This document shows positions 5,559 through 6,414 of a DNA stretch of 6,414 bases, one piece after another. The notes under the pieces were generated by a model that searched no databases, was not told the DNA's origin, and was given only the letters and a program-made list of their open reading frames with translations. A program made the position numbers and the translations under genes. Position 1 is the stretch's first letter. Each line of letters starts with the position of its first letter. The DNA comes from Moraxellaceae bacterium (GTDB lineage Bacteria; Pseudomonadota; Gammaproteobacteria; Pseudomonadales; Moraxellaceae): positions 1-6,414 of the forward strand of contig JASLCO010000404.1 in NCBI GenBank assembly GCA_030146505.1, read 5' to 3'.

Positions 5559-6414
5559 TCAATCCAGCCCGCGAATCCCTGCAATCCCCTGACCACCATG
5601 GCGCCATGCCGTAATGGTGTCTTCTGCCCTCATTCCACCCAGGGCATAAACCGGCATTTTTGCCAGAGCCGCCAATTGCGCAAATCCATTCCAGGCCAGC
5701 GGCCGTACCTCGGGATGAGACCGGGTTGGCTGTACCGGTGAGACCGTCGCGAAATCAACACCGGCGCGCTCTGCCTTTTCCAGCTCCTGCGCATTGTGCA
5801 CGGAGGCCGCCAGCCACACCCCCGCCGGCAGGGAGGACCGAGAGGAAAAACCAGCCAGCGCACGGGCAGGCAAATGCAGGCCATGCGCCGGCACCTCATC
5901 CAGCAGAGAGACATCACTACCGTGCAGCATCAGGACCAGGCCGTTTTCGAGGCAACGGGAAAGGAACTCGGCAGCGAGAGACAGATAACGTGTGCGTGAC
6001 CATGCCGGCAAACGCAAGAGCACGAGTTGCGCGCCCCTGTCTTTTTTCTGCTCCAGCCAGGCCATCAGAGCAGCTTCGTCACGGTCTTCAGGGGTAATGT
6101 GATAAGCCGATGGCAAACGTGCCGCCGCCAGAATCGGCAGATTGGCGGCAGGAAACGGGTAGGCCGTCATTTCCTCCGGCTTCACCCAGCGCACCGGTTG
6201 CCCTTCACGGCCATGTGCTTCGCCGCTGAATGCTGAAACCTCATGCACATCGAGGCAGACGGACTTGTCAGGATAATCGTGGGTAATCCGTATGAGAGGG
6301 CGGGACGAAGTCACCGAGATACCAAGTTCTTCCTCCAGTTCACGCGCCAGCGCCTGCTCCACGGACTCGCCCGCATCCACCTTGCCACCGGGAAACTCCC
6401 AGAGACCTCCCTGA
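5559..6414 (-). CDS. Nudix hydrolase (MutT-like) fused to a ThiE-like domain; 5' end outside the window
   Basis: The gene is cut by the right edge; 284 residues are visible, the first full codon being CAG at 6413-6411. The N-terminal part is a MutT-type Nudix domain. MutT proteins hydrolyse 8-oxo-dGTP to 8-oxo-dGMP and so prevent A:T to C:G mutations. It carries GGLWEFPGGK and a perfect Nudix box GX5EX7REUXEEXGU (visible residues 10-32), then EGQPVRWV and YPFPAANLPIL, typical of MutT. From about residue 104 a TIM-barrel domain of the ThiE/TenI type follows, with GLHL (178-181), ASVHNAQELEKAERAGVDF, and ALGGM (257-261). Several ThiE active-site residues are replaced, so thiamine phosphate synthesis is doubtful. 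This fusion is known in Pseudomonas and other proteobacteria. GTG 6380 is an internal Val codon, not the start, because the frame and homology continue past it. Confidence 0.93.
   Translation of the reverse strand, partial: QGGLWEFPGGKVDAGESVEQALARELEEELGISVTSSRPLIRITHDYPDKSVCLDVHEVSAFSGEAHGREGQPVRWVKPEEMTAYPFPAANLPILAAARLPSAYHITPEDRDEAALMAWLEQKKDRGAQLVLLRLPAWSRTRYLSLAAEFLSRCLENGLVLMLHGSDVSLLDEVPAHGLHLPARALAGFSSRSSLPAGVWLAASVHNAQELEKAERAGVDFATVSPVQPTRSHPEVRPLAWNGFAQLAALAKMPVYALGGMRAEDTITAWRHGGQGIAGIRGLD

Noticed and set aside
5660..6097. 145-codon plus-strand open frame over the mutT-like gene
   Set aside because: Arg- and Pro-rich antisense shadow of a gene with a perfect Nudix box.

Overview
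The window carries a compact type IVa pilus locus followed by housekeeping genes. The order is pilA, then pilB-pilC-pilD-coaE-yacG, all on the plus strand. A Nudix hydrolase with a ThiE-like C-terminal domain (mutT-like) converges on them from the minus strand and runs off the right edge. GC-rich codon use, a Pseudomonas/Neisseria-type pilin, the mutT-thiE fusion and the gene order point to a proteobacterium. A betaproteobacterium (perhaps a methylotroph-like Nitrosomonadales member) is my best guess, with a gammaproteobacterium as the alternative. That assignment is inference.

Layout. Positions 1-86 form an almost perfect palindrome (36-bp arms) built around a bidirectional terminator-like core. 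Positions 87-261 are the pilA control region. It has a C8 tract, a small inverted repeat, and a sigma-54 promoter with exact GG-N10-GC spacing (166-179), followed by a strong ribosome binding site. pilA (262-678) encodes a 138-residue prepilin and is closed by a 15-bp-stem terminator (700-732), so it is a separate transcription unit. Positions 733-953 contain no gene and no promoter I can recognise. pilB (954-2663) and pilC (2687-3913) are 23 bp apart. pilC/pilD, pilD/coaE and coaE/yacG each overlap by 4 bp (ATGA), which suggests translational coupling. yacG and the mutT-like gene end 7 bp apart.

How the genes work together. PilD removes the six-residue PilA leader and N-methylates the new N-terminal Phe. 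PilB is the extension ATPase and PilC the inner-membrane platform that polymerise PilA. The retraction ATPase PilT and the alignment and secretin genes are not here. CoaE (last step of coenzyme A synthesis), YacG (zinc protein inhibiting DNA gyrase) and MutT (oxidised-nucleotide clean-up) are not pilus proteins. They are old neighbours: Escherichia coli keeps ppdD-hofB-hofC-(guaC)-coaE-zapD-yacG with mutT converging. Here pilD is present and zapD is missing between coaE and yacG.

No undescribed gene system is evident. The points most worth a second look are the large palindrome, a terminator-like hairpin inside the first codons of pilD, the degenerate ThiE-like domain on the Nudix protein, and the missing zapD.
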